From: Janthinobacterium lividum PAMC 25724
GTDB lineage: Bacteria; Pseudomonadota; Gammaproteobacteria; Burkholderiales; Burkholderiaceae_D
Length of the DNA stretch: 64,000 nucleotides
Assembly (NCBI GenBank): GCA_000242815.2
Contig: AHHB01000041.1
Location: forward strand, 1-64,000
Direction of reading: 5' to 3'
Each line of letters opens with the position of its first letter. Positions within the stretch are counted from its first letter, which is position 1. The notes under the pieces are model-generated. The model saw only the letters and a program-made list of their open reading frames with translations. It was not told the DNA's origin and searched no databases. The position numbers and the translations under genes were made by a program. Positions 34,838-44,126 of the stretch are shown here, piece after piece.

Positions 34838-36235
34838 CTATTGTCCACCCGCGTGCCAGCCGCCGCCCATGGCCCGGTACAGATCGACCGAGGCGACGAG
34901 GATGCGTGTCTTTAGCTGCAGCAGTCCCACATCGGAACTGTACAGGGTACGCTGGGCATCGAGTTCTTCCAGGTACGATGCATAGCCATTACGGTAGCGG
35001 TTATGCGCGATGCGCAAGGTGTCGGCCGCAGCAGCCCGGCGCGCATCGTTTTCCACGGCTTGCTGCTTGAGACGGTAGATGGCGCCCAGGCTATTGTCCG
35101 TTTCGGCGAAAGCATTCCTCACCACGTTTTCATACGTATAGGCGAGCTCGTCGCGCTGCGCGCCGGCCGCATCCGTTTGTGCCTGCACGCGCCCGCCATC
35201 GAACAGGGGGCCGGCTGCCAGCGCCGTCAGCCGCCACAGGGCCGTCGGCGCATGCAGGAAATCGCTCAAGGTCGTGGCTTGCCCGCCACCCGCCGCCGTC
35301 AGCTTGAACGAGGGCAGTAACTGGGCCCGCGTGGCGGCCAGGCTGGCATTGGCGGCCGCCAGCATGTGTTCCGCGCGCGCGATGTCAGGCCGCCGGCGCA
35401 GCAGTTCGGAAGGCAGGCCGGCCGGCACGCCAGGCGCCACCAGCTCGGCCAGCGGCAAGCCGCGCGCAATCGGGCCGGGATTGCCTCCGACCAGGATGGC
35501 CAGCGCATTTTCTTGTTCAAATATCTGCCGCTGCAACTGCGGCACCTGCTCGGCTGCCGCATGGTATTCCGATTGCGCCTGCAACCATTCCAGCCGCGAG
35601 CTGTAGCCCACCTCGAACTGCTTGCGCGCCAGCTCGCGCGATTGTTCGCGCAGCTGCAAGGTCGATTGGGTCAGCGCCAGCTGCGCATCGAGTCCGCGCA
35701 GATTCAGGTAGGCCGTGGCCACGCTGGCGGCGATCGACAGCGCTGCCGCATCGACGCTGGCCTGCTCGGCGCGATAACTCTCGCCGGCTGCATCGCTCAG
35801 ACTGGCCAGCCGACCCCACACATCGATTTCATAACTGGCCTGCAGCTCCGCCTGGAAGACGTTCGTCACATACGGCACGCCGTTGTAAGCGAGAGTACGC
35901 GTACGCGTGGGCGAGCCGTCAACGGCCAGGCTTGGCGCGCGGTTCGCATCGGCCTGCGCCAGGCGTGCCCGATATTGCTGCACGCGGGCGCGCGCCACGC
36001 GCAAGTCGCCATTGCGCGCCAGCGCCGCGCCCACCAGATCACTTAAGACGGGATCGCCGAACGCCTGCCACCACAGCCGCTCCACCTGCGCGCCATGCGA
36101 GGACGCTGCACCGCCCTCGCCTTGCGCGCGCCACCCGGACGGCAGTTGCAGGGCCGACGCGGGCTGCGGTGGCGCGCTGGCGGTGCAGCCGGCCAGCGCC
36201 AGCACGCAAGCAACCAGCAAGAGGCGGCGCTTCAT
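34838..36235 (-). CDS. outer-membrane efflux lipoprotein, NodT family
   Basis: A 465-residue channel protein with lipobox LALAGC at the N-terminus. The OEP repeats follow (ELQASYEIDVWGRLASLSDA and AAGPLFDGGRVQAQTDAAGA). It is the exit duct of the MFS-HlyD pump. Its ATG overlaps the adaptor's stop by 4 bases (ATGA), which implies coupled translation. It resembles the other NodT-type channel at 27099-28514 only in general family features. Confidence 0.9.
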   Translation of the reverse strand: MKRRLLLVACVLALAGCTASAPPQPASALQLPSGWRAQGEGGAASSHGAQVERLWWQAFGDPVLSDLVGAALARNGDLRVARARVQQYRARLAQADANRAPSLAVDGSPTRTRTLAYNGVPYVTNVFQAELQASYEIDVWGRLASLSDAAGESYRAEQASVDAAALSIAASVATAYLNLRGLDAQLALTQSTLQLREQSRELARKQFEVGYSSRLEWLQAQSEYHAAAEQVPQLQRQIFEQENALAILVGGNPGPIARGLPLAELVAPGVPAGLPSELLRRRPDIARAEHMLAAANASLAATRAQLLPSFKLTAAGGGQATTLSDFLHAPTALWRLTALAAGPLFDGGRVQAQTDAAGAQRDELAYTYENVVRNAFAETDNSLGAIYRLKQQAVENDARRAAAADTLRIAHNRYRNGYASYLEELDAQRTLYSSDVGLLQLKTRILVASVDLYRAMGGGWHAGGQ

Positions 36236-37455
36236 GGCTTGGCCTTCGCAGCTGCCTTCTTCGGTGCAGGCGCCGGCGCGGGATTCTCGGCCGAATCGTT
36301 CAGCACCGCAGAAGTATCGACGCTGACCACCACCGACATGCCCGGCACGATCCGGCGCGCATTCGCCTGCCCCGCATCGATACGGATGCGCACGGGAATG
36401 CGCTGGGCGATCTTCAGGTAGTTGCCCGTCGCGTTATCGGCCGGCAGCACGGAAAACTCGGAACCGGTGGCCGGCGAGATACGCTCCACCTGGCCCGTCA
36501 GCACCGCGCCGTCGAGCGCGTCGACGTGGAATGTGGCGCTCTGCCCTTCCTGCACGCCATTCATCTGCGTTTCCTTAAAATTGGCGATGACCCACATCTG
36601 GCGCGGAACCAGCGCCATTAGCTGCGCACCGGAGTTCAGGTACGCACCCTGGCGCACGCTCACCTGGCCCAGTTGGCCATCGGACGGCGCCACGATGCGC
36701 GTGTTATCGAGGTCGATCTTCGCTGCCTTGACGCCCGCTTGCGCGTTCGCCACGGCCGCCGCCAAAGCGAGCTTGTTGAAGACCACGGAATGCACGCTTT
36801 GCTGGGCGATGTCGAGATTTGCCCTGGCCTGCGCCAGCGCGGCTGCCATCTGCGCCTGCGTGGCGCGCGACTGGTCATGCTCGCGCTGCGACAACGAGCC
36901 ATCGGCCACCAGTTGCTGCACCCGGTTCAAGTCTGCGCTGGCCTTGTGTGCCTGCGCTTGCGCGTTCGCCAGCGCCGCCTCGCTGACGGCAATACCCGCC
37001 TGCGCGCTGGCCTTCTGCTGCGCCCAGTTCGACAGCGCCGCCTGCTGCGCCGCCAGTTGGGCTTGCGCCTGCTCGTAGCGCTGCTGGTAGATACGGTCGT
37101 CGATGCGCACCAGCAGTTGCCCCTCCTTCACATCCATGAAATCTTGCACCGTCACTTCCACCACATAGCCTGACAACTGCGTGCCAATGATGGTCACCTG
37201 CCCCCGCACGGTGGCGTTTTCCGTCGTCACGATGGGACTGGTGAACGGCGGCAAACGCCACGCATACAGCACGATCAACACGCCCACCAGGGCCACGGCG
37301 GCAAAGGCCAAGGCGGACAGCCACTGGTGGCGCCGGTCTGGCTGCTGTGACGTGCTGGACGTGGCCGAGGGTGCTGATACAGGCGGCAACGCAGGTGCAG
37401 GTGCGGGTGCAGGTGTCGATGGCGGTGCTGGCGGTCGGGTATTATTTTCTGTCAT
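36232..37455 (-). CDS. HlyD/EmrA-type membrane fusion protein
   Basis: A 407-residue adaptor with a Pro/Ala-rich cytoplasmic N-terminus and one membrane helix (LSALAFAAVALVGVLIVLYA). A periplasmic lipoyl domain (VRGQVTIIGTQLSGYVVEVT), a long helical hairpin rich in Gln and Ala, and the IVAPSDGQLGQVSVRQGAYL barrel segment follow. The C-terminus is a short Ala/Lys/Pro tail. It overlaps the MFS gene by 14 bases and the NodT gene by 4, so all three are one operon. It would link the MFS pump to the outer-membrane channel, as EmrA does. Confidence 0.9.
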   Translation of the reverse strand: MTENNTRPPAPPSTPAPAPAPALPPVSAPSATSSTSQQPDRRHQWLSALAFAAVALVGVLIVLYAWRLPPFTSPIVTTENATVRGQVTIIGTQLSGYVVEVTVQDFMDVKEGQLLVRIDDRIYQQRYEQAQAQLAAQQAALSNWAQQKASAQAGIAVSEAALANAQAQAHKASADLNRVQQLVADGSLSQREHDQSRATQAQMAAALAQARANLDIAQQSVHSVVFNKLALAAAVANAQAGVKAAKIDLDNTRIVAPSDGQLGQVSVRQGAYLNSGAQLMALVPRQMWVIANFKETQMNGVQEGQSATFHVDALDGAVLTGQVERISPATGSEFSVLPADNATGNYLKIAQRIPVRIRIDAGQANARRIVPGMSVVVSVDTSAVLNDSAENPAPAPAPKKAAAKAKP

Positions 37456-39136
37456 TGCTCGGTTCCGAATTGGTAATGGGGACGATAGCCATGGCCGTCT
37501 GCGCATCGCGCACGGGGCCAACCAGGCGACGCGCGCCGGTGCTGATGCGGTTCCAGGACTGGCTGAGCAGCATCCATAGCAAGGTGGCGATGGCGACGCC
37601 GGCAATCATCAAAAAGACATCGTTGTAGGCGAGGACATTGGCTTCGCGCGTGGCGATGGCGCCCAGGCGCGCCACGCCCTGGGCGCTGCGCAAGCTCGGG
37701 TCCATCAGCACACTGGCATAGGCCGATGCTCCCGACTGCACGCGCGCAGCCACCTGCGGATCGAGCATGCTCAGATGCTCGACCAGATAGCTGGAATGGT
37801 ATTTTTCGCGCGCCGTCTGGATGGTGCCGACGATGGCCGAACCGAGCAAGCCACCAAGGTTTTGCGTCATGGTGAACATCACCGAAAAACTCACCAGGTT
37901 GCGCGGTTCGGCGATCACGGCGCCCATGCCGGCCACCATGGTGGGACCGAGGAAATACGTGCCGCCAAAGGCCAGCAGGAACTGGCTCAGGTACATATTG
38001 ACGGGGCGTGTCTGGCTGGTGGCATGGGCATCGATCAGCGCCCCGGCGGCGATCAGCAGCAAGGCGAACATCAGCGAGCGGTGCATGGTGGCCGGATTGA
38101 TCGTCAGCGCGCTCACTAGCAGGCCCGCCACGCTACCTAAGAGCACGACGATGAACAGGTTTTGCATCTGGTCCGTGTTCAGGCCCAGCGCCTGCAGGAA
38201 GCCCACGGCGCCCGTCGATTCGGATAACACGATGCGAAACAGCAGCACCGACAAAAACAGCTTGGCGATCTTGCCCGTGCTGAGCCAGCGCGTGTTGAGC
38301 AGCGGGCGGGCGCGGTTATGCTCGATGGCTAGCGAGGCGGCGATCAAGACGATGGCGCCAGCGAGGCACACGCCCACCCATTCGGACGCCATCCACCACG
38401 CCGTGCGCCCCTGCGCCAGCACGGCGCACAGCAGGGCCACGCCGGGCGCAAACAGGACGAAGGTGAGGAAGTCGAGCGGCTCGAACGTCTGCACGCGGTC
38501 GCCTGGCGGCAGTTTCAGGGCCAGCACACAGCCCAGCGCCAGCAGGGCTAGTCCCAGTTCGAACAGGTACAGGCCATGCCATTCGCCGATCTGCAGCAGT
38601 TCGGAAGTGAAGATGCGCGCCAGCGGCAAGGCCAGCTGGGCAAAGCCCAGGCCCAGCACAAGGCCCTTCAAGCGGTGCCGCGCGGGAAACGCCTGCAAGG
38701 TGTAGTACAGGCCCAACACACCGAGCGCGCCGCCCACCATGCCATGCGCGGCGCGCACGGCGATCGCCGACGGCAAGGTATTGGCATACAGGTGGGCGAA
38801 GGTCACCAGCGCATACAGCAGCAAAAACGCTTCGGTGAACAGACGCAGGCCGAACTGCTGGCGGAACTTCACCAGCAGCAGGTTCATGGAAACAATGGTC
38901 ATCACGTAGGCGGCCGGCAGCCACTGCATCTGGTAGGCATAGGCTGCCAGCGAACCTTGCAGGTTCAGCAAATTGGCCGTCACCAGGCCGTTGCCCAATC
39001 CCCCTGTCAGCGCGACGAGCAGGCCAACGATAAAATACGCGACACGCTTGGGCGTCGAATGTTCGGGCATCGATGGTGACCCGGGCAAGGTCGGGCGTTC
39101 GCCCGGCCCCCAGGTGCGAGGTGTGTACTTGTCCAT
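37442..39136 (-). CDS. MFS transporter, EmrB-like (DHA2 family)
   Basis: A 564-residue transporter with about 14 hydrophobic helices, the size and layout of the drug:H+ antiporter-2 family. It works with the HlyD-type adaptor downstream. The first helix region is VAYFIVGLLVALTGGLGNGL, and the cytoplasmic loop motif RAAHGMVGGALGVLG follows. There is no regulator beside it; an inverted repeat (CTGTTTGCT/AGCAAACAG) lies in its leader. Substrates may include aromatic acids or drugs, which this class often exports. Confidence 0.85.
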   Translation of the reverse strand: MDKYTPRTWGPGERPTLPGSPSMPEHSTPKRVAYFIVGLLVALTGGLGNGLVTANLLNLQGSLAAYAYQMQWLPAAYVMTIVSMNLLLVKFRQQFGLRLFTEAFLLLYALVTFAHLYANTLPSAIAVRAAHGMVGGALGVLGLYYTLQAFPARHRLKGLVLGLGFAQLALPLARIFTSELLQIGEWHGLYLFELGLALLALGCVLALKLPPGDRVQTFEPLDFLTFVLFAPGVALLCAVLAQGRTAWWMASEWVGVCLAGAIVLIAASLAIEHNRARPLLNTRWLSTGKIAKLFLSVLLFRIVLSESTGAVGFLQALGLNTDQMQNLFIVVLLGSVAGLLVSALTINPATMHRSLMFALLLIAAGALIDAHATSQTRPVNMYLSQFLLAFGGTYFLGPTMVAGMGAVIAEPRNLVSFSVMFTMTQNLGGLLGSAIVGTIQTAREKYHSSYLVEHLSMLDPQVAARVQSGASAYASVLMDPSLRSAQGVARLGAIATREANVLAYNDVFLMIAGVAIATLLWMLLSQSWNRISTGARRLVGPVRDAQTAMAIVPITNSEPSNDRK

Positions 39137-39151
39137 GCAGTCATCACGATC

Positions 39152-39202
39152 CTGTTTGCTGAAGCTGTTCTTTACTGCTGCTTGCTGCCATCAAGCAAAC
39201 AG
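39152..39202. promoter_or_regulatory. inverted repeat upstream of the MFS-HlyD-NodT operon
   Basis: CTGTTTGCT (39152-39160) and AGCAAACAG (39194-39202) are perfect 9-bp arms 33 bp apart, just upstream of the MFS start. They may form an RNA leader hairpin or paired operator halves. A separate perfect palindrome ACATTAATGT occurs near 39259. Confidence 0.4.
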
Positions 39203-39360
39203 TTGCAAATGAACAGTTCTCACGCGCAGCATATCACCGCAGGCCGTTTTTATTGTTTACATTAATGTGTGGCGTTGCGCAGGCAGGCAGGAAGGCAAAC
39301 AGGGTGCGCAACCGGACCTGCGATGCGGTCCTGCTCTTGCCTCTGCGCAGACGCCACCCT

Positions 39361-41772
39361 TTACACGCGCGGCGGGTCCGTCTCGCGCGCAAACGCCCTG
39401 TGCGCCGCCAGCGCCTTTTTAAAGGCAGCCACGGCTTTCAGCACCTCGCCAGACGGTACGACGATGACGGCAGGATCAGGCGTTCCATCGGGCAGCGCCG
39501 CCGGCACGCCCGCCTTGTCCAGCAAGCCCTGGCCCGCGCCGATGGCCAGCATCGGCTTGCAGTGGCGGTACTGCAGACGCAGGAAGTCGAGCGCATTCGC
39601 ATCGTCGCCCAGTTGCTGCACGGCGCCCTGACCGTCGGGCAGCACAACGGCGTCGAACAGCACGGACGGTCCCGTTTCGAGCGAAATTTCCACATCGAGC
39701 GGCGCACCGACGCTGGTGTCGATTTTTCCCAGATGGCTGCCTACCAGGCGCGGTGCCGCGCCGTCGGCCAGCAGCGAGGCATACATATTGCGCACCTGCG
39801 CGCCATCGCTGCCCGCTCCCACCAGGATGGCCACGCGCAAGGTATGGATGCCCGTCTTGCCTGGGCGAAAAAAGAGCGACAGCGCTGGCGACGGCCGATA
39901 CGCGGGCAGCGGCTGCACGGAGGCGCGCGGCATGGCGCGCGGCAGCGCCAGGCCCAGTGCATCGGCCAGGCGCTGCGCCAAGGTCTCGTCGACATTGCGC
40001 AGCATGGCGACGATGCGCTGGCGTATCACCGGCGTTTGCACCTTGCTCAGCTCAAAACGGAACGCATGCACGATATGCTCTTGTTCGACCGGCGTCTGGC
40101 TAATCCAGAACAAACGCGCCTGGCCATAATGCTCGGCGAATTTCTCGGGTTTGCCGCGCACCTTGTCACCTTCGGCCGGCGCGGGAAAGCTGGTAAATCC
40201 CTTGGCGCCTGCCTGGAACGGACACCCGCCTGCCAGCGAATTGGGCTCATAGGCTACCCGGCCACGGTTGATAGCCTGGCGATGGATGCCATCGCGCTGA
40301 TTGTTGTGCAGTGGCGCCAGCGGAGAATTGATGGCAATTTCATGGAAATTGGCGCCGCCCAGGCGCGTGATCTGCGTGTCGATGTAGGAGTGGATACGCC
40401 CCTGCAGCAGCGGGTCATTCGAAAAATCGATGCCGGGCACGATGTGCGCGGTGCAAAAAGCCACCTGCTCCGTCTCGGCAAAAAAATTGTCGGGGTTGCG
40501 GTTCAAGACCATTTTTCCGACAGGGACCAGCGGTACCAGCTCCTCGGGTATCAGCTTGGTGGGATCGAGCACGTCGAAGGGAAACGCTGCGGCCTGCGCT
40601 TCCGTAAAAATCTGGAAAGCGAGCTCGTATTCGGGATAGGCGCCGCACTCGATGGCTTCCCACAGGTCGCGCCGGTGGAAATCGGAATCGGCGCCGCTGA
40701 TCTTGACGGCTTCGTCCCATACCAGCGAGTGCGTGCCGGCCATCGGCGACCAGTGAAATTTGCAGAAGACGGACTCGCCCTTGGCATTCACGAGCCGGAA
40801 GGTATGCACGCCGAAGCCCTGCATCATGCGGTAGCTGCGCGGAATGGCGCGGTCCGACATGGCCCACATCAGCATGTGCGTGATTTCCGGCGATAGCGAG
40901 GCGAAGTCCCAGAAAGTGTCGTGTGCGCTGGCCGCCTGCGGCATGCCATTGTGCGGCTCGGGCTTGACGGCGTGGACCAGGTCGGGAAATTTCATCGCAT
41001 CCTGGATGAAGAAGACGGGCATGTTATTGCCCACCAAATCCCAGTTACCCTCGTCCGTATAAAACTTCACGGCGAAGCCGCGCACGTCGCGCGCCGTGTC
41101 GGTCGAACCGCGTTCGCCAGCGACGGTGGAAAAGCGCACGAAGACGGGCGTGCGCTTGCCTGCCTTGGCAAACAGCGCCGCGCGCGTATGCTTGCCTTGC
41201 TCCTTGTAGCATTCAAAGTAACCATGGGCGGCCGAACCGCGCGCATGCACGACCCGTTCGGGGATACGCTCATGGTCGAAATGCGTGAGCTTTTCACGCA
41301 AGATGAAATCTTCCATCAGGGTGGGGCCGCGCAAGCCCGCCTTCAGCGAATTCTGATTGTCGCCCACGGGCACGCCCTGGTTCGTCGTCAGCACGCAGCC
41401 GCTGTCATCGGACCTGGCGCGGTCCAGCGAGGCATACACGGCGCTCTCGCCTGGCGCCGGCTGGCCATCGCCGGTCTTCGGCGACGCTATCGTTTCACCC
41501 GTGGTGCTGGCCGTGGCCAGTGGATTGCCCGCTGCCACATGCACGCCTTCGATCGGCGTGCGCGCCGCCTCGCCGTACTGACCATCCTCCTTGGGATTGA
41601 CAGCCATGGCGGCAGCGAACTGCTCGCCAGCGGCCGTTTTTTGCAGCAGCGCGCGCGCCATGTCATGCTGCGCGCCCAGGCTGTCTGGCGCCTTGCTGTC
41701 GGCTGCGCCGGACTTGCTCTTCAAGACGGAACCGGCATCGTCCGTAGACGGCGTTTTCTTGCTGCTAGCCAT
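39361..41772 (-). CDS. katE: catalase HPII, large-subunit monofunctional
   Basis: An 803-residue heme catalase that converts hydrogen peroxide to water and oxygen; E. coli HPII has 753. Distal H176 ([13 protein letters not shown]) and N249 ([17 protein letters not shown]) are present, as is the proximal heme ligand motif [15 protein letters not shown]. From about residue 660 the protein continues as the class I glutamine-amidotransferase-like domain of large catalases ([20 protein letters not shown]). The N-terminal 145 residues form a Lys/Ala/Gly-rich extension longer than in E. coli. The start follows AGGAGATGAC. Confidence 0.95.
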   Translation of the reverse strand: MASSKKTPSTDDAGSVLKSKSGAADSKAPDSLGAQHDMARALLQKTAAGEQFAAAMAVNPKEDGQYGEAARTPIEGVHVAAGNPLATASTTGETIASPKTGDGQPAPGESAVYASLDRARSDDSGCVLTTNQGVPVGDNQNSLKAGLRGPTLMEDFILREKLTHFDHERIPERVVHARGSAAHGYFECYKEQGKHTRAALFAKAGKRTPVFVRFSTVAGERGSTDTARDVRGFAVKFYTDEGNWDLVGNNMPVFFIQDAMKFPDLVHAVKPEPHNGMPQAASAHDTFWDFASLSPEITHMLMWAMSDRAIPRSYRMMQGFGVHTFRLVNAKGESVFCKFHWSPMAGTHSLVWDEAVKISGADSDFHRRDLWEAIECGAYPEYELAFQIFTEAQAAAFPFDVLDPTKLIPEELVPLVPVGKMVLNRNPDNFFAETEQVAFCTAHIVPGIDFSNDPLLQGRIHSYIDTQITRLGGANFHEIAINSPLAPLHNNQRDGIHRQAINRGRVAYEPNSLAGGCPFQAGAKGFTSFPAPAEGDKVRGKPEKFAEHYGQARLFWISQTPVEQEHIVHAFRFELSKVQTPVIRQRIVAMLRNVDETLAQRLADALGLALPRAMPRASVQPLPAYRPSPALSLFFRPGKTGIHTLRVAILVGAGSDGAQVRNMYASLLADGAAPRLVGSHLGKIDTSVGAPLDVEISLETGPSVLFDAVVLPDGQGAVQQLGDDANALDFLRLQYRHCKPMLAIGAGQGLLDKAGVPAALPDGTPDPAVIVVPSGEVLKAVAAFKKALAAHRAFARETDPPRV

Positions 41773-41855
41773 GTCATCTCCTGTCAGTAGTTTGCCCCGC
41801 CAAAACGCTACAACGCTACAACGCCCTCATGCAGCGCACGAACAGGACAATTAAA

Positions 41856-41884
41856 ATATTGGTGGGATCAGGTATACCGATCAA
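41856..41884 (-). promoter_or_regulatory. putative katE promoter
   Basis: On the minus strand TTGATC (41884-41879) and CAATAT (41861-41856) are 17 bp apart. A leader of about 75 nt would follow, with an 8-bp tandem repeat (AACGCTAC on the plus strand, about 41806-41825). Confidence 0.4.
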
Positions 41885-42028
41885 GCACAAAAAACCGGAG
41901 CGCAGCATCACTGTGCTTGACTGCTTGCTAGTCGCTTATGCGCTTGTGCGCGCACGCGCTGGCCCGCCCCGCCGTGACGGCGAAGGGTACAGCGCCCACG
42001 ACAACTACCTTGCCGCTGTGGGCAGAAC

Positions 42029-42382
42029 TTATTTACGCGAACCCAGCAGTTTGGACAGGCCATAACCGGCCGCTGCCGCAATCAGCAGGGACATTGCCGG
42101 GCGCTCACGCACATAGCCGCGCCCCGTCTCGCCAGCGCGCTGGCAGGCGGCGCCCAATTGCTTGCCGCGCGCCATCACGCGCTCGGAAGTCTTGCTGATG
42201 CTGTCGCTGACCTGCTCGATGCGCTCGCCCACCTGGTCCACGCCATCGCGGGCATGCGTGGCCACCTTGTCGACCAGGGGCTGGACCTGGCTAGCTACCT
42301 TGTCGATGGTGTGGTGCAAATCCTGGCGGGTGTCCTGGACATTACCGTTCATATCGGAGCTATTTTTTTCAATCGCGTTCAT
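42029..42382 (-). CDS. DUF883-like inner-membrane protein (ElaB/YqjD type)
   Basis: A 117-residue protein with a long amphipathic helical region (DKVASQVQPLVDKVATHARD, then GVDQVGERIEQVSDSISKTS) and a C-terminal membrane anchor (AMSLLIAAAAGYGLSKLLGS). This is the shape of ElaB/YqjD proteins, which are tail-anchored and, in E. coli, ribosome-associated in stationary phase. It lies near katE, another stationary-phase-type function, but is not in an operon with it. Confidence 0.75.
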   Translation of the reverse strand: MNAIEKNSSDMNGNVQDTRQDLHHTIDKVASQVQPLVDKVATHARDGVDQVGERIEQVSDSISKTSERVMARGKQLGAACQRAGETGRGYVRERPAMSLLIAAAAGYGLSKLLGSRK

Positions 42383-42750
42383 GCTGGTTTCCTTTAACAG
42401 TGAATAATCTCAACCATGCTCGATGCCGTAAGCGAATCATGATTGTCCTCGCTTCGGAAAAAAAGAAGCGGCTAAACGCTGCCGGACTGAGCCATGTCAA
42501 CGACTGGATCAGCAGCAAGCTGTTGGCACCACCTTAACCGCGCCCGCCGCACACCACTGTGCGCTGCCACACCTTGTGAGCCAGACTTAAATGCCTGCCA
42601 GAAATAACAATCCCCACCGGCCTGGTGGAGCGGGTGGGGATAGGGGCAAGGCTGAAGCGCTGTTACTGGGTTGCCGCCAGACTTTTCCAGCAGGCACGCC
42701 ACATCCATGAGTACATCGGTGCAGCTTGGTGGGCGACAACGCTGCAGGCA
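42383..42750. other. 368-bp intergenic region, no gene called
   Basis: This gap between the DUF883-like gene and tRNA-Thr contains a perfect 8-bp stem (TCCCCACC/GGTGGGGA, 42611-42640) without a clear T-run. A minus-strand frame at 42472-42762 runs into the tRNA terminator, has an odd composition rich in Cys and Pro, and no ribosome-binding site, so it is rejected. No integrase remnant or att duplication is visible beside the tRNA. Confidence 0.6.
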
Positions 42751-42784
42751 AAAAAAAACCACCGCTTGAGCGGTGGTTTTTTCT
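42751..42784 (-). terminator. terminator of tRNA-Thr (symmetric)
   Basis: AACCACCGC/GCGGTGGTT is a 9-bp stem with a TTGA loop, flanked by A8 and T6 runs. It would work on both strands. It lies 13 bp beyond the 3' end of the tRNA. Confidence 0.85.
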
Positions 42785-42796
42785 ACTGCGAATACT

Positions 42797-42872
42797 TGGT
42801 GCCGTTGGCCGGAATCGAACTGGCGACCTTCACATTACGAATGTGCTGCTCTACCAACTGAGCTACAACGGC
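42797..42872 (-). tRNA. tRNA-Thr, anticodon CGT
   Basis: The minus-strand sequence has the acceptor stem GCCGTTG/CAACGGC, the D arm GCTC/GAGC, the anticodon loop TTCGTAA (CGT, reads ACG) and the T-loop TTCGATT. CCA is encoded. One pair of the anticodon stem is a G-A mismatch. Confidence 0.96.
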
Positions 42873-42988
42873 GAAGACCCACATTCTACAAACAATGCAC
42901 AAAATTTGCTAGTGTCAACGCGAACTTTTTTGCATTTTTTTCGCGGCCCCGTTGCGAGCCGCTGAAAAGCGTGGAAAAGTGCGGCTTT

Positions 42989-43990
42989 TTACTCAGCGTG
43001 GTAGGCCGTGACGCGGGCCACTTCGTCTTTCGAACCGAGGAAGACGGGCACGCGCTGGTGCAGCTTGTGCGGAGCGATGTCCATGATGCGCTGCTGGCCG
43101 TCGGTGGCCGCGCCGCCGGCTTGCTCGACGATGAAGGCCATCGGGTTCGCTTCGTACATCAGGCGCAGCTTGCCCGGCATCGAGGTGTCGCGCAGGTCGG
43201 CCGGGTACATGAAGATGCCGCCGCGATTCAGGATGCGATGCACGTCGGCCACCATCGAGGCGATCCAGCGCATATTGAAGTTGGTGCCGCGCGGGCCCGT
43301 GTCGCCGGCCAGCAGTTCGTCGACATAGCGCTTGACGGGCGGATGCCAGTGGCGCGCGTTCGACATATTGATGGCAAACTCCTTGGTCGTCGGCGGAATT
43401 TGCATATTGCTTTGCGTAAGTACCCACGAACCCATTTCGCGGTCCAGGGTGAAGCAGTTCACGCCATTGCCGAACGTCAGCACCAGCATGGTTTGCGGGC
43501 CATACACGGCGTAGCCGGCGGCGACCTGCTTGGTGCCTGCCTGCATGAAGTCTTGCTCGGTCGGCTGACCCATGCCTTCCGGCGCTTTGAGCACCGAGAA
43601 GATGGTGCCGATGGAGACGTTGACATCGATGTTCGACGAGCCATCGAGTGGGTCGAACAGCAACATGTATTCGCCCTTCGGATAACGGTTCGGGATCGGG
43701 TGGATCGATTCCATTTCTTCGGACGCCATGGCCGCCAGGTGGCCGCCCCATTCGTTCGCTTCGAGCAGGATCTCGTTAGAGATGATGTCGAGTTTTTTCT
43801 GTACTTCGCCCTGCACGTTTTCCGTGTCGGCCGTGCCCAGAACTTCACCGAGGGCACCCTTGCCGACAGCGTGGCTGATGGTCTTGCAGGCGCGCGCGAC
43901 GACTTCGATCAACAGGCGCAGTTCGGCCGGAATGCTGTTGTTCGAGCGCTGCTCTTCAACCAGGTATTGCGTAAGACTGATGCGTTTCAT
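42989..43990 (-). CDS. fbp: fructose-1,6-bisphosphatase, class I
   Basis: A 333-residue metal-dependent phosphatase that hydrolyses fructose-1,6-bisphosphate in gluconeogenesis. The metal site is [13 protein letters not shown], with a conserved upstream SEEME. Substrate-binding segments such as [20 protein letters not shown] match the class I family. Length is normal. It is followed on the minus strand by tRNA-Thr, and preceded by pepN across a palindromic repeat cluster. Confidence 0.95.
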   Translation of the reverse strand: MKRISLTQYLVEEQRSNNSIPAELRLLIEVVARACKTISHAVGKGALGEVLGTADTENVQGEVQKKLDIISNEILLEANEWGGHLAAMASEEMESIHPIPNRYPKGEYMLLFDPLDGSSNIDVNVSIGTIFSVLKAPEGMGQPTEQDFMQAGTKQVAAGYAVYGPQTMLVLTFGNGVNCFTLDREMGSWVLTQSNMQIPPTTKEFAINMSNARHWHPPVKRYVDELLAGDTGPRGTNFNMRWIASMVADVHRILNRGGIFMYPADLRDTSMPGKLRLMYEANPMAFIVEQAGGAATDGQQRIMDIAPHKLHQRVPVFLGSKDEVARVTAYHAE

Positions 43991-44035
43991 GAAACCCCTT
44001 AGTTAATGTTTTAAATACGTCTCGTGCGGCGATTT

Positions 44036-44124
44036 TCGGCTTACGCGCCGTTGGCGCTAAGCCGACCTACGAAATCATGACGCCGCGTAGGTCGGATTAG
44101 CCCGCAGTGCGTGATCCGACATAC
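44036..44124. repeat. REP-like palindromic cluster between fbp and pepN
   Basis: Three nested inverted repeats fill this spacer. CGGCTTA/TAAGCCG encloses GCGCC/GGCGC; CCGACCTACG pairs with CGTAGGTCGG; GTCGGAT pairs with ATCCGAC. The GTAGGTCGGATTAG core resembles a dispersed extragenic repeat seen in many proteobacteria. Confidence 0.7.
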
Positions 44125-44126
44125 AT

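Noticed and set aside
39253-40896. 547-codon plus-strand frame opposite katE
   Set aside because: Antisense to the catalase C-terminal half, with no motif of its own.
42472-42762. 96-codon minus-strand frame beside tRNA-Thr
   Set aside because: It overlaps the tRNA terminator, has no ribosome-binding site and an unlikely Cys/Pro-rich composition.
42797-42872. genomic island or prophage attachment at tRNA-Thr
   Set aside because: No integrase gene, no direct repeat of the tRNA 3' end and no compositional break were seen in the flanks.
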